A stretch of DNA of 64,000 nucleotides from Bacillus sp. V5-8f (GTDB lineage: Bacteria; Bacillota; Bacilli; Bacillales; DSM-1321): assembly GCF_002863565.1 (NCBI RefSeq), contig NZ_PGUW01000004.1, positions 620,001 through 684,000 of the forward strand, in the 5' to 3' direction. Positions 50,365-58,516 of the stretch are shown here, in pieces. Under the pieces are notes generated by a model. That model worked only from the letters and a program-made list of their open reading frames with translations, was not told the origin of the DNA and searched no databases. Each line of letters opens with the position of its first letter. The first letter of the stretch is position 1. Position numbers and translations under genes: made by a program.

Positions 50365-50480
50365 ATAGAACCCTCCCTGGTAAATTTGTTTCCTGTATAT
50401 TTTCATCATAACAATTTTTTTAAATAAAGTTGACGATTATCTGAAAATAAAATAAGATAAACGTAAGAAAATTGAATTTT

Positions 50481-50509
50481 TTGACATTTAGAAAAGCGTA
50501 TTCTTAACG
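50481..50509 (+). promoter_or_regulatory. Candidate promoter of the catabolic cluster
   Basis: TTGACA (50481-50486) is a consensus -35. A 17-nt spacer leads to TTAACG, a weak -10 (3 of 6). It would place the start upstream of the long leader hairpin. Confidence 0.45.
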
Positions 50510-50542
50510 GTGAAACCAAACATTTCATTTAACTTAAGAAAG

Positions 50543-50618
50543 CCTAGCTTTTCCATTAAAGATAAGAATGCTACACGTCCATTCTTATTTTTCATGGTGC
50601 AGCTAGGTTTTTATTTTT
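50543..50618 (+). terminator. Long terminator-type hairpin in the leader of the catabolic cluster
   Basis: CCTAGCT (50543-50549) pairs with AGCTAGG (50601-50607), CCAT with ATGG, and ATAAGAATG (50562-50570) with CATTCTTAT (50580-50588); TTTTTATTTTT follows. No gene lies upstream on this strand, so it probably attenuates the operon. Confidence 0.75.
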
Positions 50619-50646
50619 ATAAAAAATAAGGAAAGGGGGGATCAGG

Positions 50647-51591
50647 ATTACATATCGCAAAGTTTCCATAATTGGTGCGGGTAGTATGGGAATTGGGATT
50701 GCCCTGCTTCTTTCGCAACAAAATGTAAGCGTTACCCTTCATGATAACAATCCAATCGTTTTAGAGGGAGCGAGAGAAAAGCTTAAACACCAGCTTCAGG
50801 AATTACAGGAGTACCATCTCATTGGAGAAAGTGCTATGGATGAGGCACTGAAAAATGTTACGTATTCAGTAAATCTTGAAAATATACAAGGATCATGGAT
50901 GGTGATCGAAGCGGTTCCAGAAATTTTGGAGCTTAAACAAGAAGTTTTTCAGCAAATAGAAAATATATGTGAACGAAGCGTGATTCTTGCGACCAATACA
51001 TCAGGTCTGCCAATTAATGATTTGGCGCAAAACCTAATGCATCCAGAACGGTTTATCGGAACCCATTTTTTTATGCCGGCTTCGGCTATTCCGTTAATTG
51101 AAGTTATAAAAGGAGAAAAGACTTCCGAAACGGTATGTCATGAGGTAATCGACTTTTATAAACAGATTGGCAAAAAGCCGGTTCTGATTCAAAAAGATGT
51201 CCCTGGGTTTATCGGAAATCGAATTCAGCATGCAATGGCAAGAGAAGCCATTTCGTTGTTTGAGGCTGGTGTAGCGAGTGCTGAAGATATCGATATGGTG
51301 GTCCGATGGAGTCTGGGAGTACGCTTGCTATTCACCGGGCCGCTTGAACAGCGGGACTTAAATGGTTTGGATGTTCATCACCATATCGCTTCTTATCTTT
51401 ATAAAGATTTGGAAAACAGAACAGAGCCATCAGAGATGTTATCTAAAAAAGTAAAACTCGGGGAGTTAGGTTTGAAGACCGGAAAAGGATTTTATCAGTG
51501 GACAGATGAACAGCAAAAAACGGAAATGGAAAAGAAAAATCTAAAGCTGCTGCAGCTAATGCAATGGCTTAAAGAAAAACATCCTGAGTGA
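50647..51591 (+). CDS. 3-hydroxyacyl-CoA dehydrogenase-family enzyme with apparent ATT start
   Basis: Only a start at ATT 50647 keeps the NAD motif G-A-G-S-M-G (residues 10-15) with its leading strand KVSIIGAGSMGIGIALLLSQ; the first ATG (50686) falls inside the motif. A strong AAGGAAAGGGGGG lies 6 nt before the ATT. The 314-residue protein has THFFMPASAIPLIEVIKGEK, the catalytic His region of 3-hydroxyacyl/3-hydroxybutyryl-CoA dehydrogenases, and a C-terminal domain ending LKTGKGFYQWTDE. Related L-carnitine dehydrogenases share this layout. It oxidises a 3-hydroxy acid or its CoA ester with NAD. First gene of the catabolic cluster. Confidence 0.85.
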   Translation: MTYRKVSIIGAGSMGIGIALLLSQQNVSVTLHDNNPIVLEGAREKLKHQLQELQEYHLIGESAMDEALKNVTYSVNLENIQGSWMVIEAVPEILELKQEVFQQIENICERSVILATNTSGLPINDLAQNLMHPERFIGTHFFMPASAIPLIEVIKGEKTSETVCHEVIDFYKQIGKKPVLIQKDVPGFIGNRIQHAMAREAISLFEAGVASAEDIDMVVRWSLGVRLLFTGPLEQRDLNGLDVHHHIASYLYKDLENRTEPSEMLSKKVKLGELGLKTGKGFYQWTDEQQKTEMEKKNLKLLQLMQWLKEKHPE

Positions 51592-51626
51592 AGAAATTCA
51601 TAAACATATTGTAAAGGAGCATAGCA

Positions 51627-52304
51627 ATGAATGTAGTAGATTTATCCGTGTTATTGTATGATGGTTTAGTTTCTTTTCCATCCCATCCTAAGGTAGTAAT
51701 GATGGATCATATCACCCATGATTTTTCAAAGCCAAGATATACCGCTCCCTGTGAGGGGTATGCAAGTAAAATTTTTATGATGTCCGACCATAGCGGAACC
51801 CATATGGATGCCCCTTATCACTTTTTTAAGGATGGATTAACCATTGAACAGATTCCGATTGAAGCAACAATGGGAAATGCAAAGGTAATTGATGTATCAG
51901 AAAAAGATCCACATGAGCTCGTTACAAGAGAAATGGTTGAAGCTGCAGTAGAAAAGGATCAATTAGAAATTAATGAGAAGGATATTGTGCTTTTTCGATG
52001 CTGGCCTGGTGAATGGAATGGAGAGGGATTCCACCAGTGTAAATCACTCGCTCCATCGGTTGCTGATTGGGTTGTCGACCATAAGCTTAAGGCGATTGGC
52101 CTTGATTTGCCGAACGCGGATATTAATGAAAATATGCAACGGGATGTACACTTAATGCTGTTGGGACGTAATATCTTGATCATGGAGAATATCGTAAATC
52201 TTGATAAGCTTTCAAAGAAATCCTTTTATTTTATAGGAACTCCCCTTAATTTGAAGGGATTGACCGGTTCACCAATCCGTGCCATTGCCATAGAGAAATG
52301 GTAG
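51627..52304 (+). CDS. Cyclase-family metal-dependent hydrolase (first copy)
   Basis: A 225-residue protein with the cyclase-family metal motif HSGTHMDAPYHF (H-x-G-T-H-x-D-x-P-x-H), as in kynurenine formamidase and isatin hydrolase. Other conserved runs: LSVLLYDGLVSFPSHP at the start, VLFRCWPGEWNGEGF and AIGLDLPNADIN. It probably opens a cyclic amide or lactone, or hydrolyses an enol ester, with Mn or Zn. It follows the dehydrogenase by 35 nt; a second paralog is at 58517. Confidence 0.88.
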   Translation: MNVVDLSVLLYDGLVSFPSHPKVVMMDHITHDFSKPRYTAPCEGYASKIFMMSDHSGTHMDAPYHFFKDGLTIEQIPIEATMGNAKVIDVSEKDPHELVTREMVEAAVEKDQLEINEKDIVLFRCWPGEWNGEGFHQCKSLAPSVADWVVDHKLKAIGLDLPNADINENMQRDVHLMLLGRNILIMENIVNLDKLSKKSFYFIGTPLNLKGLTGSPIRAIAIEKW

Positions 52305-52417
52305 AGATCCAGGAGAAAATTAAACGTGGAAAGTCAGAAGCTTTTTGATGAGAATGTTTACCCCATTCTCATAAGAAACATGATTGCCAAGCAATGAAAT
52401 AGTACGTGGTGAAATAA

Positions 52418-52597
52418 CGGGTTAAAGGTGTATATGGAGTTACCGAAAGGACCCTAAAGCGGGCCATCTCAATGGCAGTATATGGAAAATTTACATACGA
52501 AAAATTAGTCTCCCACACTTTTCCAGTGGAACAAGATATAGAAGGCTTTGAACTTGGCGTGAAAAAACAGGCTATAAAGGTGCTTGTAAAACCATAA
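52418..52597 (+). pseudogene. C-terminal relic of a zinc-type alcohol dehydrogenase
   Basis: The frame GVYGVTERTLKRAISMAVYG, KFTYEKLVSHTFPVEQDIEG, FELGVKKQAIKVLVKP matches the last 60 residues of MDR alcohol dehydrogenases (…KLVTHRFPLEEINEAFE… in the family). The in-frame stop just upstream and the lack of a catalytic domain show that most of the gene has been lost. It lies between the cyclase and CMD genes, so the ancestral operon probably encoded an extra dehydrogenase. Confidence 0.8.
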
Positions 52598-52617
52598 TTA
52601 GAGAGGTGGTAAGGAAT

Positions 52618-53346
52618 ATGAGTGAAATGAATGGTTTGGAGTATTTTGAAAAGGTGTATGGCCAGGTTCCTGATTGGGCAGCAAAAATGCACCAGTTTGC
52701 ACCAGAGGCATTGGGTTATTACACAAAGCTTAGAAATGAGATCCTTGTAAAAGGAACGATGGCTCAAAAGGATAAGGAATTGATATTGGTAGGCATTAAC
52801 GCTGCAAGACGATATGAACGGAGCATGCTGTACCATACAAAAGGAGCAATGGATGCCGGAGCGACTGTAGAAGAAATTGTTGATATCATTTCTACTTGCA
52901 TCATTTCCAGAGGGATCCCTGCTTGGCTGACAGGAATCAAAGCCATACAGTATGCGATTGAAGTTATGAACAACAAACGTTCCACGGAAAGGTCTGAAGC
53001 AGGAGTCTGCTTCCAGAGTGTAGAAGAATGCCTTAGCTATTATGAACAGGAAACCGGTAAAATTCCAAACTGGATCGAATTGCTGATGGAACATAATCCT
53101 GACGTACTGCTTCAATACAGCAACCTCAGGAATGCAGTATTGAAGGATCATTACGTTTCAAGAAAGCTGAAAGAGCTTCTCCTTGTTGGAATCAATGTTT
53201 GTGAAAGATACAAAGAAGGAGTCAGCCTTCATGTAAATGGCGCAAAGAAATTTGGTGCAACCGACGAAGAAATAGCAGAAGTTTCCCTTGTCGGACTACT
53301 GACAGCAGGAATTCCTGCCTGGTTTGAAGGCAGCGACTTTTTGTAA
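52618..53346 (+). CDS. Double-domain carboxymuconolactone decarboxylase-like protein
   Basis: A 242-residue protein with two CMD (AhpD-like) domains in tandem: LILVGINAARRYERSMLYHT in the first and LLVGINVCERYKEGVSLHVN in the second. Neither has the redox C-x-x-C of AhpD (AARRYERSMLYH, NVCERYKEGVSLH), but the second keeps a single Cys and both keep the E-R-x-x-x-x-x-H pattern. It is closer to gamma-carboxymuconolactone decarboxylase. ATG 52618 has AAGG upstream. Substrate unknown; ring-fission lactones are typical. Confidence 0.8.
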   Translation: MSEMNGLEYFEKVYGQVPDWAAKMHQFAPEALGYYTKLRNEILVKGTMAQKDKELILVGINAARRYERSMLYHTKGAMDAGATVEEIVDIISTCIISRGIPAWLTGIKAIQYAIEVMNNKRSTERSEAGVCFQSVEECLSYYEQETGKIPNWIELLMEHNPDVLLQYSNLRNAVLKDHYVSRKLKELLLVGINVCERYKEGVSLHVNGAKKFGATDEEIAEVSLVGLLTAGIPAWFEGSDFL

Positions 53347-53520
53347 GGAGGTCAGTCCCCTGCTGCATTAATACGTTACAGTACTGGTGGTAAGCTCCCA
53401 CTACCCTCCATTTAGGGGCCAGTCCCCGGCAAGGTCTCAGCACCTGATAGGATCTGTCAATATGGAAGACAACTCTTAAAGATAGCATTGTAAATGAAGA
53501 TAAAAGCTAAAATCTTTGGT

Positions 53521-53542
53521 TATATATCATATATGATATATA
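53521..53542. promoter_or_regulatory. 22-bp perfect palindrome, candidate GntR operator
   Basis: Bases 53521-53542 form a complete palindrome centred on CATATATG. It lies about 30 nt before the TTG start of the GntR gene. GntR/FadR regulators bind short AT-rich palindromes, so autoregulation is likely. Confidence 0.65.
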
Positions 53543-53571
53543 AAATTTCTTTCTGTGAGAGGTAATGCTTA

Positions 53572-54258
53572 TTGAAATATAAAACGAAGAAAGAGTTAAT
53601 CTATCAACAGCTTAGGGAGGAGATACTAAGCGGTCAGTATGATTTTAGGGAAAAACTCGTTATTAGCAGGCTCGCAAAGCGGTTTGAATGCAGTGAAATT
53701 CCAGTAAGGGAAGCCATGAATTTGCTGGAATCCGACGGTCTTATCGAAATCAAACCCCATGTTGGAGCCATGGTAAGTACGTTGTCTGCAAAAGATATCC
53801 AGGAAATATTCGAATTGAGGGTCGAGCTGGAAGGTCTGGCAACAAGATTCGCTGTGGATCAACTAACCGAAGACCACCTAGATGATCTAAGAAGAATATT
53901 GAATGAATCTATTAAGGCATACAAGGAAAAAAACCACGTCCATTTCGCCGAACTGAATTTTGAGTTTCATATGAAGATTTACGCTGTATGTGATAACAAG
54001 CTTTTGATAAAGATGATCAAGGATTTATGGAGCCATACAAAACGGTATCCGTCTATTTTCAGAGAAAATGATACCCATATTCAGCAGTCGATTAAGGAGC
54101 ATGAAGAAATTTTAGCAGCATTAGAAAAGAGGGACAGCATGCTCGCAGAAAATTCCATGATTAAGCACAAAGCCCGTGCTGGAAAAGAAACACTACGGGT
54201 CAAACAATGGGAATTTTACAACAGGCTGAACAGCCTTATATCCAATCAAGGTGTATAA
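53572..54258 (+). CDS. GntR-family (FadR subfamily) transcriptional regulator
   Basis: A 228-residue regulator. The N-terminal winged helix is typical GntR (LIYQQLREEILSGQY, REAMNLLESDGLIEIKPHVG). The C-terminal FCD all-helical domain (VELEGLATRFAVDQLTEDHL, FHMKIYAVCDNKLL, with metal/ligand His in H-x-x-F...H) binds an acid, usually a pathway intermediate. GAGAGG lies 9 nt before the TTG. It is inside the catabolic cluster and probably regulates it. Confidence 0.92.
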   Translation: MKYKTKKELIYQQLREEILSGQYDFREKLVISRLAKRFECSEIPVREAMNLLESDGLIEIKPHVGAMVSTLSAKDIQEIFELRVELEGLATRFAVDQLTEDHLDDLRRILNESIKAYKEKNHVHFAELNFEFHMKIYAVCDNKLLIKMIKDLWSHTKRYPSIFRENDTHIQQSIKEHEEILAALEKRDSMLAENSMIKHKARAGKETLRVKQWEFYNRLNSLISNQGV

Positions 54259-54283
54259 AAATATAACGAAAAGGAGAATGACA

Positions 54284-55045
54284 ATGAAATTCATACGTTT
54301 TTCCAAAGATGATGAAGTGATGTTTGGGATTTTGGATGGAAAAGCTATTACAAAATTAAATGGTGATTTTCTGTTTGAGGCAGCGAGTCCACTGGATCAG
54401 ACTTATACTCTTGAAGAAGTAAAAATCCTTGCGCCAGTTGTTCCTGGACAAATCGTGGGAATAGGACTTAATTATGCCCTGCACGCGGAAGAGAGTGGCA
54501 AGCCGTTACCGGATGAACCAATGATGTTTATGGTGTCACCGAGTGCAGTAATCGGAGAGGGAGAGGTTATCGCATTGCCTTCCATCGACCATCGCATTGA
54601 CCATGAAGTGGAGTTAGCCATTGTCATTGGGAAACAAGCCCATAAAGTAAAAAAAGAGGACGCACTTTCTTATGTATTCGGTTATACGTGCTGCAATGAT
54701 ATTTCGGACAGGGATCTGCAGAAAAAAGATGGCCAATTCACCAGAGCCAAGTCCTATGCAACATTTAAGCCGCTGGGTCCTGTCATTGAAACGGAGCTTG
54801 ACCCGGACAATGTTGAACTCAAACTATCTGTAAATGGGGAAATCAGACAGCATTCCAATACTAATGACTTAATTCATGATGTGAGAAGCCTTATTGAAAC
54901 GGTTACTGATGTGATGACTTTGAATCCTGGCGATATCATCATTACTGGAACGCCATTCGGGGTTGGCCCGCTTCATCCAGGAGATGAGATCGTCATGGAA
55001 ATAGAAGGTATAGGAACGTTAAGAAATAGAGTTACGGCAGGTTAA
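54284..55045 (+). CDS. Fumarylacetoacetate-hydrolase-family protein
   Basis: A 253-residue FAH-family enzyme; ATG 54284 has AAGGAG 7 nt before it. Core motifs: GIGLNYALHAEESGKPLPDE, the Mg-binding E in DHEVELAIVIGKQ, NDISDRD, and ITGTPFGVGPLHPGDEI. Related proteins hydrolyse C-C bonds in beta-diketo acids or isomerise/decarboxylate ring-fission products (HpcE, 2-hydroxyhepta-2,4-dienedioate isomerase). It starts a run of tightly packed genes (FAH, Ldh-type, amidohydrolase, Rieske, SDR, cyclase, transporter). Confidence 0.9.
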   Translation: MKFIRFSKDDEVMFGILDGKAITKLNGDFLFEAASPLDQTYTLEEVKILAPVVPGQIVGIGLNYALHAEESGKPLPDEPMMFMVSPSAVIGEGEVIALPSIDHRIDHEVELAIVIGKQAHKVKKEDALSYVFGYTCCNDISDRDLQKKDGQFTRAKSYATFKPLGPVIETELDPDNVELKLSVNGEIRQHSNTNDLIHDVRSLIETVTDVMTLNPGDIIITGTPFGVGPLHPGDEIVMEIEGIGTLRNRVTAG

Positions 55046-55077
55046 GAAAAAGTTAAATGAGTAAGGGAGGTTATTCA

Positions 55078-56136
55078 ATGCTTATACACATTGAGGCAAT
55101 AGAATCTTTTTCAAATCAATGCTTCATGACGCTAGGAATGCCTGAACACGAGGCGGAAATCATTACTGAAGCCATGCTGGAAGCGGATTTGCGCGAGATT
55201 CATAGCCATGGTTTTATGAGATTGCCAATCTATGTAGAGAGAATCCAAAAAGGACTGATTCAAAAGGAAGCCAGTATTACATATGAAACCGACACCAATA
55301 CGTTGGCTCTGATTGATGGCGGTTTCTCAGCGGGTCAAGTCGCCGCCTATGAGGCTATGAAGAAGGCAATCGAAAAAGCGGAACTCTCCGGACTCGGGCT
55401 TGTTGTTGTGAAAAATAGCAATCACTTTGGGATTTCGGCGTATTATTCTCTCATGGCAGCGGAAAAGAATATGATCGGGATCGTCATGAGCAATGTTGCT
55501 CCGCTGATGCCGGCAATCGGAGGCGCAGAGAAAGTCATCGGAAACAATCCACTTTCCATTGCTGCGCCAACGCGTACCGATTATCCGCTAGTTTTAGATA
55601 TGGCCATGAGCAATACCGCTTTTGGAAAAATTTTATATGCAAAAGAGAAGAAAGAGAAGATTCCGGAAGGCTGGGGTGTAGATGCAAAGGGACTACCGAC
55701 GACGGATCCTGAAGAGGTACTGAATGGTGGATTCCTTTCTCCGGTTGGCGGTCCAAAAGGCTTTGGTTTGGCACTCATGGCAGAGGTATTGACTGGCATT
55801 CTGTCAGGCGGCCCTTTTTCGAAGATGATCCCTTCCATGTACGATGTCACACAAAAGCAATCCATTTCTCATTTTATGTTAGCGATCGACATCAAGCAGC
55901 TTCTTCCACTGGACATTTACTATGAGAATGTTAATCAACTAGTTTCTTATATGAAAAACTCCAAACTAGCGGAAGGAACGAAAGAAATTTTCCTGCCTGG
56001 AGAAATTGAATTTTTAAAAGAAAAAAAGAATAAGGAACAAGGGATTCATATGGAAGAAGAGACTTTCGAATCCTTAAATAGCCTAGCAAAAGAATTGGGG
56101 ATCAATAGATTAGAGAGCTCAAACGTTTCACTGTAG
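55078..56136 (+). CDS. Ldh family NAD(P)-dependent 2-hydroxyacid dehydrogenase
   Basis: A 352-residue oxidoreductase of the malate/L-lactate (YbiC/YiaK) family, not related to the Rossmann-type dehydrogenases. It contains REIHSHGFMRLPIYVERIQK, GLVVVKNSNHFGISAYYSLM and IGNNPLSIAAPTRTDYPLVL. ATG 55078 has AAGGGAGG upstream. It probably reduces a 2-oxoacid or oxidises a 2-hydroxyacid with NAD(P). Near-normal length; a C-terminal extension with EEETFESLNSLAKELGI. Confidence 0.9.
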   Translation: MLIHIEAIESFSNQCFMTLGMPEHEAEIITEAMLEADLREIHSHGFMRLPIYVERIQKGLIQKEASITYETDTNTLALIDGGFSAGQVAAYEAMKKAIEKAELSGLGLVVVKNSNHFGISAYYSLMAAEKNMIGIVMSNVAPLMPAIGGAEKVIGNNPLSIAAPTRTDYPLVLDMAMSNTAFGKILYAKEKKEKIPEGWGVDAKGLPTTDPEEVLNGGFLSPVGGPKGFGLALMAEVLTGILSGGPFSKMIPSMYDVTQKQSISHFMLAIDIKQLLPLDIYYENVNQLVSYMKNSKLAEGTKEIFLPGEIEFLKEKKNKEQGIHMEEETFESLNSLAKELGINRLESSNVSL

Positions 56137-56166
56137 TAATGAACTCTAGGACGAGGAGGAAAGAGA

Positions 56167-57243
56167 ATGGAGACGCAGCATTCAAGTTCAGAGATTCAAC
56201 GAAAAAAAATGAAAGTAATCGATACCGACGTCCATCATGAACTAGCATCGATACATGATCTAGTCCCATATCTATCCGATCATTGGAAAAGGTATATTAC
56301 CGATTATGAATGGAAGCCGATCAAGACGGTACCATTCCATCAGGTAAGGCAGGGAACAAAGCACAGAAATGATGCGTTCCCGGAGGTCGGCCAGCCAGGC
56401 TCGAATCTGGAATTGATGCAAAAGCAATTGTTAGATGAACATGACATTACCTATGCCGTTTTGGGCGGATGGTTTCATGAAGCGACAGTAGCGACCGGCT
56501 GGTTTGAGTTTGCAGCTGCAAGGGCCTCCGCGTATAACGACTACACCATAGAAAAATTCTTAAACAAGGATAAGAGATTATTAGGATCTATCACCATCCC
56601 ACGTGATCCGCAAGCGGCTGTAAGGGAGATAGAACGAGTAGGCACACACCCGCAAATGGTTCAGGTTATGCTTTCAATCGGAAATTTCGCGTGGGGCGAC
56701 CCATATTATCATCCTATTTTTGAAGCGGCCAACCGAATGGGTTTAGCAATAGGGATGCATCTTTCTGCTGACATCACGGTTTCCGGCAATGATTTTCTTC
56801 GCTACTATGTGGCCTGGCGTTCCGCCCATCCACAAGCATACATGACACAGGTCATCAGCTTAATTACGAATGGGGTTTTTGATAAATTCCCAGATTTACA
56901 GGTTGCTATAATAGAGGGAGGCTTTGAGTGGGTGCCTTTTATGATGAACCGCATGGACTCCGCCTACAAAGCTTTAAGGCAGGAAACACCTTGGGTCAAG
57001 CGGATGCCAAGTGAATACTTCCGCGACAATATGAGGTTTGCCACCCAGCCATGGAATGATATCTCCACTAAGCACTTCCTGGATATTGTAGACATGATGG
57101 GAACCGATAACATGCTGATATTTTCGACGGATTACCCGCATTGGGATTTTGACTCTCCGAAAAGGACACTGCCGCCAAAAATCCCGGAAGGACTCAAAGA
57201 AAAAATCCTTTTTGAAAATGCGCGGGAGTTATACCATCTCTAG
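56167..57243 (+). CDS. Amidohydrolase_2 family TIM-barrel metalloenzyme
   Basis: A 358-residue protein starting VIDTDVHHELASI, the D-x-H-H metal site, then IGMHLSADITVSGND, VAIIEGGFEWVPFMMNRMDS (Glu and His region) and FSTDYPHWDFD (metal Asp), all typical of amidohydrolase family 2. Relatives include ACMSD-type decarboxylases, gamma-resorcylate decarboxylase and 4-oxalomesaconate hydratase. The exact reaction (decarboxylation or hydrolysis of a cyclic or aromatic acid) cannot be told from motifs. GAGGAGGAAAG precedes the ATG. Confidence 0.88.
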   Translation: METQHSSSEIQRKKMKVIDTDVHHELASIHDLVPYLSDHWKRYITDYEWKPIKTVPFHQVRQGTKHRNDAFPEVGQPGSNLELMQKQLLDEHDITYAVLGGWFHEATVATGWFEFAAARASAYNDYTIEKFLNKDKRLLGSITIPRDPQAAVREIERVGTHPQMVQVMLSIGNFAWGDPYYHPIFEAANRMGLAIGMHLSADITVSGNDFLRYYVAWRSAHPQAYMTQVISLITNGVFDKFPDLQVAIIEGGFEWVPFMMNRMDSAYKALRQETPWVKRMPSEYFRDNMRFATQPWNDISTKHFLDIVDMMGTDNMLIFSTDYPHWDFDSPKRTLPPKIPEGLKEKILFENARELYHL

Positions 57244-57322
57244 CATATAAAAGGGTGCATGATCATTATGCGGATAAAATCTTTTATCCGATTTAATAAA
57301 CACAAGAAAGGGGGAGGAACTA

Positions 57323-57676
57323 GTGAGACATCCAGTATGTGAAGAAGCGCTTTTAAAACCTGGAGAAATGAAAGCGGTTAACATCGAGCGGACACCCATC
57401 GTTGTTATACGGTCAAAGACCGGTGAGATTTTTGCTTTGCGCAATGTTTGCCCTCATAAAGGTCCGGCCCTTTCAGATGGTTCGCTGGATGGAACCTGCA
57501 GTGCATCAGAGCCGGGAGAATATAATTTGGAAAAGGATGGAGAAATTCTAAAATGTCCATGGCACAGCTGGGAGTTTGATATAAGGACTGGATGCTCGCT
57601 GTTTGACCCGGACAGGGTCCGGGTGAAGACCTATCAAGTGACAAGCGAAGAGGGTACTATTTTTGTCCATGTTTAA
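57323..57676 (+). CDS. Rieske-type [2Fe-2S] ferredoxin
   Basis: A 117-residue protein with both Rieske cluster boxes: CPHKG (Cys43, His45) and CPWHSWEF (Cys78, His81). GTG start with GGGGGAGG upstream. Size is that of a free Rieske ferredoxin which feeds electrons to an oxygenase. No oxygenase large or small subunit gene is in the cluster, so its partner may be encoded elsewhere, or it may donate to a different enzyme. It lies 80 nt after the amidohydrolase and 37 nt before the SDR. Confidence 0.92.
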   Translation: MRHPVCEEALLKPGEMKAVNIERTPIVVIRSKTGEIFALRNVCPHKGPALSDGSLDGTCSASEPGEYNLEKDGEILKCPWHSWEFDIRTGCSLFDPDRVRVKTYQVTSEEGTIFVHV

Positions 57677-57713
57677 AGAAAATATATAAATCTCTAAAAA
57701 AGGAGTGAAATCG

Positions 57714-58484
57714 GTGGGGAAATTAGATGGCAAAATAGCTTTGGTTACTGGATCTGCCGGAGGGTTAGGAAGAGAGATTGCTACCAGTTTTGCAAAAGAG
57801 GGCGCTATCGTTGTCTTGAATGATGTGAATGAAGAATTATTAAAGAGCACCGCTGATGAACTCCAAGAAGAATACCAGGTAGACTATGTGGTCGCCGATG
57901 TTTCTAAAAAAAGTGATGTTCTCAGAATGATGGAACATGTCGTTGAGAAACACGGCAGGATAGATATCCTGGTCAACAATGCAGGAGGAAGCTTACATAC
58001 ACCGAGAGTGCTGGAAGAGATTGAGGAAGAAGATTGGGATAAAGTTCTGGGTGTAAATCTTAAGGGTACGTTTTTAGCTTCACAAGCAGCAGTTAGGTAC
58101 ATGAAGCAAAATGGTGGAGGCAGAATCATCAATATGTCTTCCATAGGCGGAAGGACAGCCAGTTTGGTAACCGGTGTCGCATATGCAGCTGCGAAGGGCG
58201 GTGTCCTGTCATTAACCAGAAGATTGGCTGCCGAGGTAGGCCCTCATGGAATAAATGTCAATGCAATAGCGCCCGGAACAATTATCAGCGGAGAAAGAAT
58301 GCATAAGCTTTTTTATAAGGAAAACTCAAAAGAGCAACAAGAGCGGGTCATAAGTGAAATTCCATCAAGGAAACTTGGAGAAAAAGAAGACATTGCTTCT
58401 GCAGCTGTTTTCCTAGCTTCCCAAGATTCTAAATATATGAATGGCGCGGTGATTGACGTTAATGGTGGAAGGTTCATGGGTTGA
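57714..58484 (+). CDS. Short-chain dehydrogenase/reductase (SDR)
   Basis: A 256-residue classical SDR starting at GTG 57714 (AAAAAGGAG upstream). TGSAGGLG (12-19) binds NAD(P), NNAGG (88-92) is the stabilising loop, Ser143, Tyr157 and Lys161 (YAAAK) form the catalytic set. The order and spacing are fully normal. It probably oxidises an alcohol or dihydrodiol in the same pathway. A Rieske ferredoxin next to a dihydrodiol-type SDR often accompanies a ring-hydroxylating dioxygenase, but none is present here. Confidence 0.92.
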   Translation: MGKLDGKIALVTGSAGGLGREIATSFAKEGAIVVLNDVNEELLKSTADELQEEYQVDYVVADVSKKSDVLRMMEHVVEKHGRIDILVNNAGGSLHTPRVLEEIEEEDWDKVLGVNLKGTFLASQAAVRYMKQNGGGRIINMSSIGGRTASLVTGVAYAAAKGGVLSLTRRLAAEVGPHGINVNAIAPGTIISGERMHKLFYKENSKEQQERVISEIPSRKLGEKEDIASAAVFLASQDSKYMNGAVIDVNGGRFMG

Positions 58485-58516
58485 CTTTATTTTTAGTAGC
58501 TGGGAGGGGTCGTTAA

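Noticed and set aside
52369-53151. 260-codon minus-strand ORF
   Set aside because: Antisense shadow of the double CMD gene, without motifs or start support.
57365-57385. cre-like (CcpA) sequence inside the Rieske gene
   Set aside because: One base too long and inside coding sequence.
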